Shown here in pieces: positions 1-8,785 of a DNA stretch of 64,000 nt. The notes beneath the pieces were generated by a model, which did not search any database, was not told the origin of the DNA, and saw only the letters and a program-made list of their open reading frames with translations. A program made the translations under genes and the position numbers. Location of the stretch: the NCBI GenBank assembly GCA_023416335.1, contig JAEZHY010000281.1, positions 1-64,000 on the forward strand. Reading direction: 5' to 3'. Numbering within the stretch: the first letter of the stretch is position 1; each line of letters starts with the position of its first letter. The stretch is from Pseudomonadota bacterium. Lineage in GTDB: Bacteria > Desulfobacterota > Syntrophobacteria > Syntrophobacterales > Syntrophobacteraceae.

Positions 1-25
1 GAGGGTTCGAATCCCTCTCTCTCCG
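1..25 (+). tRNA. 3' end of a tRNA gene, probably tRNA-Ser (partial)
   Basis: Bases 1-17 form a perfect T-arm (GAGGG stem, TTCGAAT loop, CCCTC stem). They are followed by TCTCTCC, which fits the 3' strand of an acceptor stem, and by discriminator G at 25. A G73 discriminator and a pyrimidine-rich acceptor 3' strand fit tRNA-Ser, but the anticodon lies outside the window, so the identity is inferred. CCA is not encoded. Confidence 0.85.
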
Positions 26-40
26 CTCCGTAAATCATTT

Positions 41-80
41 AGGCCCTCTTCCGGTACGCCGGAAACGAGGGCCTTTATTT
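41..80 (+). terminator. Rho-independent terminator after the tRNA
   Basis: An 8-bp perfect stem AGGCCCTC (41-48) / GAGGGCCT (67-74) encloses a second stem TTCCGG/CCGGAA (49-54/59-64) and is followed by TTATTTTT. It lies 16 bases downstream of the tRNA end and would end that transcript. Confidence 0.9.
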
Positions 81-521
81 TTGCCGGTCGAAAAACCGTA
101 CCCTTTTCGTACCAAATGGGCAAGAAGCGCCTTTCCCTAAGACAATGCTACATAAGGGTACGGTGAGCAGCACGGTGGCCCCGTCACATTTCACTCATCT
201 CTCACTTTGAATTCTCCCCCGTTTCGATTTTCTACAGCGATTAGTAACTTATTATAATGAAAGGATTTACTCAGATGGCGCACCTTGCTTTCGGTTTACC
301 GGCCGGAAAAGCAGGGTAGGAATGGAATGCCAACGATTTTTCAACGAAGCCTGTAAGCTTGGCTCCAAGATAACGAAGAACCGGCAGATGCCGCTGTCAA
401 GAGAGTCTTGGGGAGCCGGCAAAACAGGCCGGATTAAACGCAGCTCAATAATTCGCAGAAGAGCTGCCTGAACCGCTGAGTTATGCCAAACAACCAAAAC
501 GGAAGAAAGGATAATATTGTG
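81..521. other. Intergenic stretch, no gene seen
   Basis: This stretch lies between the tRNA terminator and the SnoaL-like gene. The open frames here lack a ribosome-binding site and protein-like composition. It presumably holds the promoter of the downstream gene, but no convincing -35/-10 pair could be assigned. Confidence 0.5.
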
Positions 522-965
522 ATGGCAACTGAGGAAAGGAACAAACAATTGGTTCAAGAGTTTTATGATGAGCTTTTCAACCAACATAATTTATCCGTGC
601 TGGACGATTGCCTCTCGGCTGACTTCGTATGCCACGAAAACAGAGGGGGCAGCCGCAAGGAAATCGATGAAAATGCTGACGATATCAAGGACATGGTCCG
701 GAGGCATTATACGGCCTTTCCCGACCAGAAGACTACAATAGACGAGATCCGGGCAGAAGGAGACAAGGTGGTGACACGCTGGACAACTGAGGGAACCCAG
801 TACGGAGATTTCCTTGGGATACCTCCAACCCGAAAGCATGTAAAAATAAGCGGCACTTGCACCGATCGGATAGCCGGCGAAAAGATCGCTGAATCATGGG
901 TGAACTGGGAACTGAACGATCTATTGAGCCAACTCGAAGTACCGGAGTGGAAAATAGCGGCATAA
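522..965 (+). CDS. SnoaL-like / ester-cyclase family protein (NTF2-like fold)
   Basis: The protein has 147 residues. The N-terminal pattern NKQLVQEFYDELFNQHN followed by LDDCLSADFVCHE is typical of SnoaL-like polyketide-cyclase/NTF2-fold proteins, as is the later core with FPDQKTTIDEIRAEGDKVVTRW and a TQYGDFLGIPPTRK segment. These are small cone-shaped alpha+beta proteins whose substrate cannot be predicted from the fold. The ATG at 522 was chosen over an upstream in-frame ATG at 483 because GAAAGGA lies just before it and the homologous frame begins here. A terminator follows at 1023. A decayed copy of its 5' end lies at 29968, again just upstream of a TPR gene, so the SnoaL/TPR pair seems duplicated. 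The physiological role is unknown. Confidence 0.8.
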   Translation: MATEERNKQLVQEFYDELFNQHNLSVLDDCLSADFVCHENRGGSRKEIDENADDIKDMVRRHYTAFPDQKTTIDEIRAEGDKVVTRWTTEGTQYGDFLGIPPTRKHVKISGTCTDRIAGEKIAESWVNWELNDLLSQLEVPEWKIAA

Positions 966-1022
966 GCAAGAGCCCTGCTTCCGGAAACATTCGGTGGAAA
1001 ACTCATCTTCGTACAAAGGAAT

Positions 1023-1057
1023 CCCCGGTTTCCATCCTCGATGAAACCGGGGCCTTT
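1023..1057 (+). terminator. Rho-independent terminator of the SnoaL-like gene
   Basis: A 10-bp perfect stem CCCCGGTTTC (1023-1032) / GAAACCGGGG (1043-1052) is followed by CCTTTCCT. The T-run is imperfect, but position and stem strength fit termination about 60 bases after the stop codon. Confidence 0.7.
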
Positions 1058-1345
1058 CCTGGATGATGTTCGCTCTTTAAAATAAACCAATCCAACCCTG
1101 ATTACATATGGGAAAACATCGACCATCTCTACCAATTCTTGATATAGCTAACACATCATGAAAATAGATCTTGCGCAAAGGATTATCCATTCTTACAATA
1201 TCCGGCAAACCGACCGAACTTCTGTTAGTACGCCTGAAACTATTTCGTTTTTATGCTTTTCTGCTTCAATTATTTTAATGAAAAAGAAATTATAATTGAA
1301 AACCTGATCAAGTTGGAGTTCCATCGTTCTCTATTGAGGATTCGT

Positions 1346-1861
1346 ATGAAAGCAACTTTCATTATCATTCTTATTACATTTTTTGCAACAACTATTCTCT
1401 ATTCTCCTTCCAGCGCAGGCCCAATAATAGATTCCGGAAATGATGCCCTCAAAAAGGGTGACTACCAGACGGCGATCGCTATGTATTCGGTAAACATCGA
1501 TCTTAAACCTGATGATCCGGAAGGCTATATTCGAAGAGGCGTGGTTTTCGTCACTTTGGGGCAATATAACTATGCTGTCACGGACTTCACCAAAGCCATC
1601 AGCTTAGACCAAAACAACTCTGTTGCTTACAATAACCGTGCAGTAGCACTGATCGGTTTGGGACGATACCAGACGGCTTATTCCGACGCAAGCCAGGCTG
1701 TCCGCTCCGATCCCAGGAACGCCGAATCCCATTACACGAGAGCGGTGGCCGGCTATCTTTGCAACAATAAGGAATTAATCTGGTTCGATCTTGTCGAATC
1801 GCAACGCCTCGGTTTCGCCCCAGCCACCAAAATGCTCGACCAATACAATAGAGAGCGCTAA
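1346..1861 (+). CDS. Secreted TPR-repeat protein
   Basis: The protein has 171 residues. It begins with a charged start and a hydrophobic stretch (residues about 5-18) ending near SSAGP, consistent with a signal peptide and export. About three tetratricopeptide repeats follow: GNDALKKGDYQTAIAMYS, then VVFVTLGQYNYAVTDFTKA, then AVALIGLGRYQTAYSDASQA. TPRs are protein-protein interaction scaffolds and no catalytic motif is seen. The ATG at 1346 is preceded by GAGGA and starts the signal peptide; a longer frame from 1253 lacks a binding site. It is a paralogue of the TPR gene at 30185, and both loci pair the TPR gene with a SnoaL-like gene or its remnant. Confidence 0.8.
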   Translation: MKATFIIILITFFATTILYSPSSAGPIIDSGNDALKKGDYQTAIAMYSVNIDLKPDDPEGYIRRGVVFVTLGQYNYAVTDFTKAISLDQNNSVAYNNRAVALIGLGRYQTAYSDASQAVRSDPRNAESHYTRAVAGYLCNNKELIWFDLVESQRLGFAPATKMLDQYNRER

Positions 1862-1914
1862 AGTAACACTGTACGATACTTCAAAAGAACGGCAGCAATC
1901 CTTCCGTCCATTTC

Positions 1915-2175
1915 TCAGCCATCCTGGCGCAACTCTCCGGGGTCCGGCTCTTCCAGCGGCTCTTCAAAATTTGACCATAAACCGTCAGCTGTTTCGTAAT
2001 CATACAACTCGGAACTCTCGTATACGGCGATGAATGGCATTTCGTCATCCGAATGAACGGCCACCCGGCAGCCTGGATCGCAATGCAACGGCGCAGATTC
2101 TTTTGTAAGGGGGCAAAGGTCACCGGCATATTGATACCATCCCGACTCAGCGGGTTTGTTTTTCGTCCATTCCAT
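1915..2175 (-). CDS. Small conserved-type protein of unknown function
   Basis: The protein has 86 residues. The start at 2175 is fixed by a strong AGGAGGT upstream of the ATG; an in-frame extension to 2346 reads through non-coding sequence. It opens MEWTKNKPAESGWYQYAG and ends with a segment containing ADGLWSNFEEPLEEP. This resembles small proteins of the 'W(T/S)xxxPxExGxYWYxG ... LWSxPLEEP' kind met in phage and accessory regions, whose function is unknown. It has no signal peptide or membrane segment. It is convergent with the TPR gene and stands alone. Confidence 0.65.
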   Translation of the reverse strand: MEWTKNKPAESGWYQYAGDLCPLTKESAPLHCDPGCRVAVHSDDEMPFIAVYESSELYDYETADGLWSNFEEPLEEPDPGELRQDG

Positions 2176-2320
2176 TTCCAACCTCCTGATCTCCACTATT
2201 CTCCACATAAGCTGATCATGAATCACGAGATGACAACAGCTCAATCGGCCATGCTTTCCGAAGGCCAAGCGGTCCATTTCATAAATTCGTTGGGTATCCC
2301 AGCTCCACGACTCCCGGGCC

Positions 2321-2342
2321 GGCACGGTCAGGAAACCGTGCC
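2321..2342. repeat. Short palindromic repeat, GGCACGGT family (copy 1)
   Basis: A GGCACGGT/ACCGTGCC palindrome has a TCAGGA spacer between its arms. The same core, in opposite orientation and with longer arms, recurs at 20969-21000, so this is a dispersed REP-like element. It lies between two genes on the minus strand. Confidence 0.6.
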
Positions 2343-2448
2343 TCAACTCAACGGGGTTTAAGTTTGCATCTCGCTCAAACCGGGCCGGTTGCGTGGCAGC
2401 TTTGCTGGATTCCGACTAAAAACTCCGCTGGAATAACAACTACCAAGC

Positions 2449-3588
2449 CTATTCTCTGGTTTGGCCGTTGGTCTTCCATCTCAGAATCAAGGCTTTATCC
2501 GAACCAATTTCAACTGATGTCCCAAACCGCTTTCCTTCTCTTGAAAGAAGATCTGCGATCCATTCCGCATCTTTCGGTAACGCCCTGTTTACTTGAAAGC
2601 GCCCGACCCGGGTTGGAATCATTTTTAAGCTTTCCAGCTTGCCGCCAGCCGGATCAATTTCGGCAAAATACATCAAACCAAGTTCGGGCCTGAACCTCTT
2701 GTACCCTGCTATGCCCTCATAATCGGTCAAAAAGTCGCCACACCCGTAAAGAATGAGCTTTTGCCGGTAGACTTCAATCCCTTTCACATGATGCGAGGAA
2801 TGCCCGTGCACGATGTCGATTCCCGCAACATCGATCAGGCTATGGGCAAGCTCGACCTGATCTTCGGGAATCCGGTATCCCCAGTTCCCTCCCCAATGTA
2901 CGGACAAGACAGCAATGTCGCCCGGCGCCTTTGTCGCATCCACTCTTTCCCTGATGGTTGAAACACCCTGGTCTATGGATGCGGGCAGAAGATTGATTCC
3001 CGGCCGGTGCTCCCGTGCAGCCCAGTCCTCGGGAATCCCGCTGTCTTCAGATCCGAACGAGAAAACGAGCACCCTGCCCTTCCCTTTCACATCCATTATC
3101 GCCGGAGTCTCCGCTTCCTCTCCGTTCTTTCCGGCTCCAACCGCCTCGATCCCGGCTTCCTTCAGGGTCAGGAGCGTTTCTTCCAGCCCCGCATAACCCC
3201 AGTCAAGCGTATGATTGTTTGCAAGAGCACTGCAATTCACTCTTGCTGCGATCAGAGTGGAAACATTTTTCGGATGTGTCCGATAATTTATGCCCTTTCC
3301 GGGCCAGGGAACGCCGTCATTGGTGATGGCCGTTTCGAGGTTGATTATGCGAAGATCCGGGCTCATCTTATCCAGATCATCCAGTGCGTCCCCCCATATG
3401 TATCGAGGCGAGACAGGACTGGGAATGGGTCCGGTCAGCTTCTCAGCCAGCCTGACATAATCGCGGGCATCTTTGGAATATGGCTCGAAAATAGTCGGAT
3501 CGCAATGAAACGGCAGGATTTGGTCTATCCCCCTGCCAATCATGACGTCCCCACAGAGGAACAAACGTAAAGGTTCGTTTTTTCTCAA
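2449..3588 (-). CDS. CapA-family (PGA_cap) metallophosphoesterase-like protein
   Basis: The protein has 379 residues of the CapA/PgsA capsule-synthesis family, related to calcineurin-like phosphoesterases. The motifs in order are LFLCGDVMIGRGID near the N-terminus, RIINLETAIT, CSALANNHTLDWGYAG, VLSVHWGGNWGY, and DIVHGHSSHHVKGIE then LILYGCGDFLTDYEG. The Asp, Asn-His and His-x-His residues are those expected to bind metal. No signal peptide is visible, unlike capsule-linked members, so it is probably cytoplasmic and its substrate is unknown. The start codon is TTG at 3586-3588, the only one that includes the first strand and metal motif. It lies 33 bp downstream of the NTPase gene on the same strand. 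Confidence 0.8.
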   Translation of the reverse strand: MRKNEPLRLFLCGDVMIGRGIDQILPFHCDPTIFEPYSKDARDYVRLAEKLTGPIPSPVSPRYIWGDALDDLDKMSPDLRIINLETAITNDGVPWPGKGINYRTHPKNVSTLIAARVNCSALANNHTLDWGYAGLEETLLTLKEAGIEAVGAGKNGEEAETPAIMDVKGKGRVLVFSFGSEDSGIPEDWAAREHRPGINLLPASIDQGVSTIRERVDATKAPGDIAVLSVHWGGNWGYRIPEDQVELAHSLIDVAGIDIVHGHSSHHVKGIEVYRQKLILYGCGDFLTDYEGIAGYKRFRPELGLMYFAEIDPAGGKLESLKMIPTRVGRFQVNRALPKDAEWIADLLSREGKRFGTSVEIGSDKALILRWKTNGQTRE

Positions 3589-3621
3589 CTTAATTCTCTG
3601 TCAGGGTGCCGTAAAATTTTC

Positions 3622-4149
3622 TTATACCGGAGTCAGGAAATCCCTGATCCAACCCGCAATGGAGCTTGTGAGAAGTTCTCGATCATGCCTGAGAATCTCG
3701 TGTAATTCGACATCCTCCCTGGATTTTATGCCGGCAATAAAAGAATCACCCTTTTCAGCTATGGAAGCGAGGACGGGATTGCGCGAATCAAGAGCTTCCA
3801 GTACGGCCTTCCGAAAAACAGGAGAAAAGCATTCCATTTTACCAATTTCGTCGATGACTATCAGGACATCGGCTGAACAAACCTGAAAAGAAGGTATCGC
3901 TATTGCTTCGAGCACCTGGAGATCGACGCCGTACTTTCCAACACGGATAAGGCTCCGATCGCAAGCATGGGCCAGGATACCGTTTCGACCGTCAAACGTT
4001 TCTATGGAAAACCCCACCCTGTTGCCTCCTGCTCGAATTTCGCGCGTGATAAAGCCGGCAACGGGAATTCCGATTCCTTTTGCAACCTTCTCTATCAGGG
4101 TAGTCTTCCCACAGCCCGGGCGTCCTGTAACAAGTATGTTTTTCTTCAT
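3622..4149 (-). CDS. THEP1-type nucleoside triphosphatase
   Basis: The protein has 175 residues. It begins MKKNILVTGRPGCGKTTLIEKV, a P-loop (Walker A GRPGCGKT) at residues 8-15. It continues GFITREIRAGGNRVGFSIETFDGRNG, the hallmark of the THEP1 family, and has Walker B VLIVIDEIGKME near residue 100. Members hydrolyse NTPs in vitro and their cellular role is uncertain. The length matches the family. It lies in a same-strand group of five (phosphoribosyltransferase, hydrolase, this gene, CapA-like, small protein) with gaps of about 30 bp to its two immediate neighbours, so co-transcription is likely. Confidence 0.85.
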   Translation of the reverse strand: MKKNILVTGRPGCGKTTLIEKVAKGIGIPVAGFITREIRAGGNRVGFSIETFDGRNGILAHACDRSLIRVGKYGVDLQVLEAIAIPSFQVCSADVLIVIDEIGKMECFSPVFRKAVLEALDSRNPVLASIAEKGDSFIAGIKSREDVELHEILRHDRELLTSSIAGWIRDFLTPV

Positions 4150-4176
4150 ATGTCACCAGACAGGCATGGGCCGTCT

Positions 4177-4857
4177 TTATACAGCCCTCTGGTATCCCCC
4201 GCCTTCTGTCAGGTGTTGTTGAAACCACTGGCGAGCGAGCCTTACCACCTTCCCCAGGGCTCCCGGTTCTTCGAACAGATGACTTGCTCCGGGGATGATT
4301 TCAAGTCTCTTCTCCGCCCGAATTCTTACAAACGCGTCCCGGTTGAGTGCGATGACAGGGTTGTCGTTTCCGCCAACTATAAAAAGTGTAGCAGCTCTGA
4401 CCTTTCCAATATCCGTCATCGCCAGGTCAGGTCTCCCTCCTCTCGAGACAACCGCATCGACCTTATCCACCCGCTGCGCCGCTGCGATGAGCGCTGCAGC
4501 GGCGCCGGTGCTAGATCCGAAATAACCGATGCGAAAATCTTTGGTTTCCGGTTGCCTCAATAGCCAATCCGTCGCGCAGACGACCCGGCCGGCAAGAAGG
4601 CCGATATCAAAGCGATATTCCCTCGTATTGACATCCACCCGTTCTTCTTCAAACGTAAGCAGATCCAGGAGAAGTGTCGCAATTCCCCCCTGTTGGAGTC
4701 CATGTGCAACGAATTGATTTCTCGGACTGAACCTGCTGCTCCCACTCCCGTGAGCAAAGATCACGATCCCCTGAGCATCCCCGGGGATATTCAGATTGCC
4801 TTCGAGAGTAACTCCCTGCGCTTTGATATTAACCAGATTTTCATTCTTTCTTCTCAT
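4177..4857 (-). CDS. Alpha/beta hydrolase (dienelactone-hydrolase-like)
   Basis: The protein has 226 residues with an alpha/beta-hydrolase fold. The oxyanion-hole segment VIFAHGSGSSRFSPRN, nucleophile elbow GYFGSSTGAAAA (Ser), acid in VGGNDNPVIALN (Asp) and terminal GASHLFEEPG (His) form a complete triad. There are two adjacent ATGs; the second (4857) is better spaced from AAGGAGG. The gene directly downstream of the phosphoribosyltransferase is notable, because in several bacteria these two domains are fused in a single protein. Here they are separate genes 39 bp apart, so they probably act together; the substrate is unknown. Confidence 0.85.
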   Translation of the reverse strand: MRRKNENLVNIKAQGVTLEGNLNIPGDAQGIVIFAHGSGSSRFSPRNQFVAHGLQQGGIATLLLDLLTFEEERVDVNTREYRFDIGLLAGRVVCATDWLLRQPETKDFRIGYFGSSTGAAAALIAAAQRVDKVDAVVSRGGRPDLAMTDIGKVRAATLFIVGGNDNPVIALNRDAFVRIRAEKRLEIIPGASHLFEEPGALGKVVRLARQWFQQHLTEGGGYQRAV

Positions 4858-4896
4858 CATGACCTCCTTCCCGTCCGCTGTTTGTCGATATCCTCC

Positions 4897-5550
4897 TCAT
4901 GCTGATGACTTGCCGGCAGCCCGTTCCAGCAGGCTTCGGACCTCATCATCGGTTGTTTGTCTGAAGTCTTCATACCAGACCCCGACGGCCCGGAACGGCT
5001 GAGGAGTCGATGCGCAGACTACATCATCTACTGCTTTCCGAAATTCCCGGCATATGTCCGGCGGGGCGGTCGGGACTGCAATAACGATTCGCGCCGGTTT
5101 ATATGGCCGCAAGGCTGCGACCGCCGCCCGCATGGTTGTCCCGGTTGCAAGACCGTCATCCACCAGGATGATGATTTTGTCGCGGAGATCCGGCATTGGC
5201 CGGCCGCCGCGATAAGCGCGCTCGCGTCGCTCCAGTTCCCGCTGTTCTCTTTGCGCGACATAGTCTATCGAACTCTCGGGGATCTTCAACAATCGCACGA
5301 CTTCCTCATTTAGTACGCGTACACCGCCAGACGCAACAGCCCCCATTGCGAGTTCTTCACTACCGGGTGTGCCCAGTTTGCGAACGAGGAAAACGTCAAG
5401 CGGCGAACCAAGTGCTTCTGCAACTTCAAAGGCAACCGGCACCCCGCCCCTGGGCAGTCCCAGGATAATCAAGTCATTCCTCCCGGCATACTGCATCAGT
5501 TCCTTTGCAAGCCTCCGTCCTGCTTCCGTGCGATCCTTATAAAGCCTCAT
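4897..5550 (-). CDS. Phosphoribosyltransferase-domain protein
   Basis: The protein has 217 residues with a type I phosphoribosyltransferase fold. The PRPP-binding signature IIILVDDGLATGTTM lies near residue 130, and the N-terminal LGLPRGGVPVAFEVAEAL loop is typical of the broad 'PRTase next to dienelactone hydrolase' family. The specific base or substrate cannot be read from the sequence. The ATG at 5550 follows GGGGGAG, so the upstream in-frame start at 5568 is less likely. It is the first gene of the minus-strand group that continues into the hydrolase. Confidence 0.85.
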   Translation of the reverse strand: MRLYKDRTEAGRRLAKELMQYAGRNDLIILGLPRGGVPVAFEVAEALGSPLDVFLVRKLGTPGSEELAMGAVASGGVRVLNEEVVRLLKIPESSIDYVAQREQRELERRERAYRGGRPMPDLRDKIIILVDDGLATGTTMRAAVAALRPYKPARIVIAVPTAPPDICREFRKAVDDVVCASTPQPFRAVGVWYEDFRQTTDDEVRSLLERAAGKSSA

Positions 5551-6067
5551 TACACTCCCCCCACCCAAGCTTATGGAGGTAAGCCCTCACCGGCTAAATA
5601 TTACTTCATACTTGTGACCCCGAATTTTGATAGCTATGTCGGATTTTGATCGGCACTTCAGAGCACTAAAGATGAATGGGCGAGAATCAATCGAAGTCGT
5701 GGCGGGCAAATAAACTCTCCGACCCAGCCGAGTTTAAGATCTACATCGATACCAACACCTGGCCCACCGCTGCTTTCAGGCTCTTTTTTCCTCTTCTATC
5801 GCCATATCGTTGAGGCCTCTCCAAGACAAAGTTCCGCATTACCGCGTGGGTTCAAGTAAAAATATAATGCCATTTCAATGACTTGTAATATTTTTGACTG
5901 AAAGGATTTCAGCAAAAAACCGGCGAAAACCAACTCGCTGTCCCAAGCCATACCGAGTTGAAAGCTGCACGTGGATCTTAAGCGAGGTCCGGATCGAATG
6001 CCCGCGGACGCCGCAAAAGGTGGGGGGCAGATGGGGAAATCAGTTTTGCATTATCGTTTGTTCAGAG
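5551..6067. other. Intergenic stretch with one doubtful short frame
   Basis: No confident gene is present. A 45-codon frame at 5676-5813 (+) reads MGENQSKSWRANKLSDPAEF and continues KIYIDTNTWPTA. It looks somewhat protein-like but has no good ribosome-binding site, so it may be a remnant of a larger decayed gene. The rest holds only A/T-rich sequence near 5860-5900. Confidence 0.35.
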
Positions 6068-6643
6068 CTAATTATTCCAGCTGGAAACCATTTTCCGAAT
6101 TTCTTCAGAACTCATATCAGGGTAGAGATTAAATTGCAGGATCACCTTTTCAACAGCATCCGACACCATGGGCGACCACCGGCCCGATACCAGCGGTTTC
6201 TCTGCGGGAGAAGACGCAGGATTAGGTCTTTGCGCAGCCTTCGATTTAATTGTCCGCCCGGCTTTGGGATTCCTGGATATGGGCCGTTTATCGGCCGGGA
6301 CCTCGACTTTTGTCCTGGCGGGCATCTCCGCTGCAGCCGTGTCCGGCTTCAGCTCCAAAGTCGCAGGTTCTTCCATGTTTTTTTCGGCCGGATCATCCCG
6401 GAGCTGTTTATCGCCAAGTCCCGTCTGATTCTTCCCGAACACGCCTGCCGATTGGAGGACATGAACAACCATATGCCTCGCTCTGCCCACTTCCCTGGTT
6501 ATGGACTCTATACTCTGTCCACTCGTGTAGAGCGATATGATCCGTTTTTCAGTCTCGTTCGCATGTGACTTCACCGGCCTGGATTGCAATGGAGCCTTTC
6601 CTGCACGCCGATTTTTGCCGCGGTTAATTTCAGCTTGTTTCAC
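6068..6643 (-). CDS. Hypothetical protein with a resolvase-like helix-turn-helix
   Basis: The protein has 191 residues. Residues about 30-67 (NETEKRIISLYTSGQSIESI followed by TREVGRARHMVVHVLQSAGV) resemble the helix-turn-helix of Hin/resolvase or homeodomain-like proteins. A basic, low-complexity, Pro/Ala-rich linker (residues about 70-150) follows, then a C-terminal segment SPMVSDAVEKVILQFNLYPD. There is no recombinase catalytic domain. The start is GTG at 6641-6643 with GGAG close upstream; the spacing is short, so the start is uncertain. It could be a small DNA-binding regulator, but its target is unknown. Confidence 0.6.
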   Translation of the reverse strand: MKQAEINRGKNRRAGKAPLQSRPVKSHANETEKRIISLYTSGQSIESITREVGRARHMVVHVLQSAGVFGKNQTGLGDKQLRDDPAEKNMEEPATLELKPDTAAAEMPARTKVEVPADKRPISRNPKAGRTIKSKAAQRPNPASSPAEKPLVSGRWSPMVSDAVEKVILQFNLYPDMSSEEIRKMVSSWNN

Positions 6644-7049
6644 TTCTCCGTCTCGCTTTCAAATTGTTGATCTATTCCTAATTATTAAGTATAAGTGATG
6701 TCATCGAACAAAGAAAAGGACACCTTTAAAACATGATCTTCTTTTTTGGGCAAGCTCGATCTGCCGACCTTGGGTAGACACCCGGAGCGCAAGTTTATTC
6801 CAGCTTACCGGGAGGGGCGGATTGCAAAACCGACGCTGTTTTCCAACCCTCTCATTTAAAAAGTACGCCCAGCGAAATGTTGTGAATTGTGAATTTTCTA
6901 TTGCTGAATGTTGTTCTTCCAAGGCTTTGTAATTAGCCCGATCTGCTTGCAGTGTCAACTCAAGGAGCTACAGTTTTTATTTTCATTGCTTACCTGTACC
7001 GGTTACTCATCAACAGAGTCCTCGAACAGATTAATGGAGGGGTCGTGCT
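6644..7049. other. Intergenic stretch, no gene seen
   Basis: It separates divergent genes and must contain both promoters. The frames here have no binding sites and biased composition. GGAGGGG at the right end is the ribosome-binding site of the next gene. Confidence 0.5.
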
Positions 7050-7271
7050 TTGAAAATCTCCGGCGAAAGCTATTTTGTGGTGTGTTGCTCTTCTCGATCC
7101 ACCCTGGAATCGCAGATGGGAGATCGAAGGTACTATGATCCTCAGGGCAGGCTTACCGAAATCAAGGACGAGGCTGCGAGATTTGTTTCCTTGAGCGAAG
7201 TTGAAACTTTCATAAAAAAACACGGCATTGTATTGGATGAGTTCTGTTTTATCGGATCCGTCCTCTTCTGA
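7050..7271 (+). CDS. Small hypothetical protein
   Basis: The protein has 73 residues. The TTG start at 7050 lies 8 bases after a strong GGAGGGG. The sequence is protein-like, with DRRYYDPQGRLTEIKDEAAR and SLSEVETFIKKHGIVLDEF, resembling small alpha/beta proteins, but no family is recognised. It has no signal peptide, and no Cys cluster is apparent apart from a VVCCSS segment. It stands alone. Confidence 0.5.
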   Translation: MKISGESYFVVCCSSRSTLESQMGDRRYYDPQGRLTEIKDEAARFVSLSEVETFIKKHGIVLDEFCFIGSVLF

Positions 7272-7769
7272 TCTTTGTCCGCTGATACTCGAACCGAATC
7301 CGATGATGCGCCAGGGTCAGGTTTATTATACGGCGGGGTGACGATCCTTTTCAGCGCGTTCCCGAAGTCCCAACAACAAGAGGAAGGAGCGGCGGAACTT
7401 GCGGAGTTCACTTACCGACTAGAATCTGTCTGTCAGTTTCGTTCCCCGACTTGGGGAGAACTGATCCTTTTTTCGGCCTCCGAGGTGCTGCTCTAAAGCT
7501 GATTTACAGGCCTCCATTCAAAAAGACAAGCATGGCCGGGCGAAGTGATTCTTCCTTCGCAACGGCCCGCGATCTGCTTGCAGGTAGTAAGGCCATGCCG
7601 GTCAAGTAGTCCGATTATCCCCGGTTGACAGCCGGCAATTCCGACCTTAGAGTCCTGCCCATACACACGACCGTTTTCAGATTATGCCCAGCCAAGTAAT
7701 GGCGACGCCTCATCGACGAATGAGGCATCGTTTCTTCTGTAGTGTTCAGAAGGGTAATCGGATCTCTGC
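7272..7769. other. Intergenic stretch, no supported gene
   Basis: A TTG-initiated frame at 7275-7496 lacks a ribosome-binding site and family features and was not accepted. The remainder shows no hairpin with a T-run and no other gene. Confidence 0.5.
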
Positions 7770-8633
7770 ATGAAGAAGTTTCCGGCCATTTCACTCCTGT
7801 CTTTCCTGCTTGCAGCTGTATTCCTCACGGAACTGGCCGGGGCAACCGATTTCAATGCCCGCGATTGGGCTATAACGGGGGTCGGAGATTTCGACGGAAA
7901 TGGGAGTCCCGACGTCCTTATTGAAAACCGCCTGACTCGCGAGATGGTCGTTCTTTACTCGAATGGGAATCGCCTTGTCAGAGAACGGAAGGTTGAGTTT
8001 CAACTCCCCCCCTCCTGTAAGATTCTTGGAATTGGAGATTTTAACGGCGACGGGAAACAGGATTTGCTCCTGAAGGATGAATCGACCGGCAGCGTGCAAA
8101 TCTGGTATTTGACGGATTTCTCGGTAACGGACCGCTATACCTTGCCTCAAAGCGCGAAGAGTACCTGGACCATTGGAGGCGTGGGAGATTTCAATCGAGA
8201 CGGCAAATCCGATATTTTCTGGATCGACTCGAAAACCGGGGAATCTGTAATCTGGTTTATGGACGGCCCCGTCCAGTCAGGCGAGTGCACGATTGCAGGT
8301 CTTCCATCCCCCTGGCGCATTGATGCGATCGGCGATTTCAATCACGACGGCTCTCCGGATATACTCTGGAGAGACTCTGCAAACGGAGACGCCATTGTAT
8401 GGTACATGGACGGGGTAACCCGCCTGGACACGGACACCATTGCCGCCCGGGCTCCCCCCGGGCTCGCTTTCTGCTTCTGTGATTTCGATGGCGACAGAAA
8501 TCCTGAATCCAGTTGTAACTACATCGATACTCTAACTTCCCCCTGCCTTCACTTCTTTGAAGGTATCGCCGTCTGCTTCACTCTCTCCAAACGGAGTATC
8601 CGGGCCCCACCACTCTTTGCTGTTCACTCCTGA
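7770..8633 (+). CDS. Secreted FG-GAP/VCBS-repeat protein with an irregular C-terminus
   Basis: The protein has 287 residues. It starts with a signal peptide (MKKFPAISLLSFLLAAVF) and then has regularly spaced repeats of about 50 residues. Each contains a DxDxDG-type calcium loop: GVGDFDGNGSPDVL, GIGDFNGDGKQDLL, GVGDFNRDGKSDIF, AIGDFNHDGSPDIL and a last CDFDGDRNPESS. Such repeats form beta-propeller blades in secreted or surface proteins. After the last loop the roughly 40 terminal residues no longer match the repeat, which suggests a frameshift or truncated 3' end. The ribosome-binding site is weak. The role is unknown, probably extracellular binding. Confidence 0.75.
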   Translation: MKKFPAISLLSFLLAAVFLTELAGATDFNARDWAITGVGDFDGNGSPDVLIENRLTREMVVLYSNGNRLVRERKVEFQLPPSCKILGIGDFNGDGKQDLLLKDESTGSVQIWYLTDFSVTDRYTLPQSAKSTWTIGGVGDFNRDGKSDIFWIDSKTGESVIWFMDGPVQSGECTIAGLPSPWRIDAIGDFNHDGSPDILWRDSANGDAIVWYMDGVTRLDTDTIAARAPPGLAFCFCDFDGDRNPESSCNYIDTLTSPCLHFFEGIAVCFTLSKRSIRAPPLFAVHS

Positions 8634-8785
8634 TTCCAATACCGACAAACTGTTTATGGGCACGCATTAGTTGAAGCCGATCCCACAGGTGACGCTTCCA
8701 ATGCTTACCGCCACAATGTTGGCATCTCCGAATCCGTGGATTTCCGATGTTCGAAATCCTCCACAGGTCGGACAGGAGTTCGCAA

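Noticed and set aside
1..2200. Genomic island integrated at the tRNA
   Set aside because: The tRNA 3' end is followed by its own terminator and small genes, but no integrase and no repeated att-like copy of the tRNA end was found.
7275..7496. TTG-started frame of 73 codons after the small gene at 7050
   Set aside because: No ribosome-binding site, biased composition, and no recognisable features.
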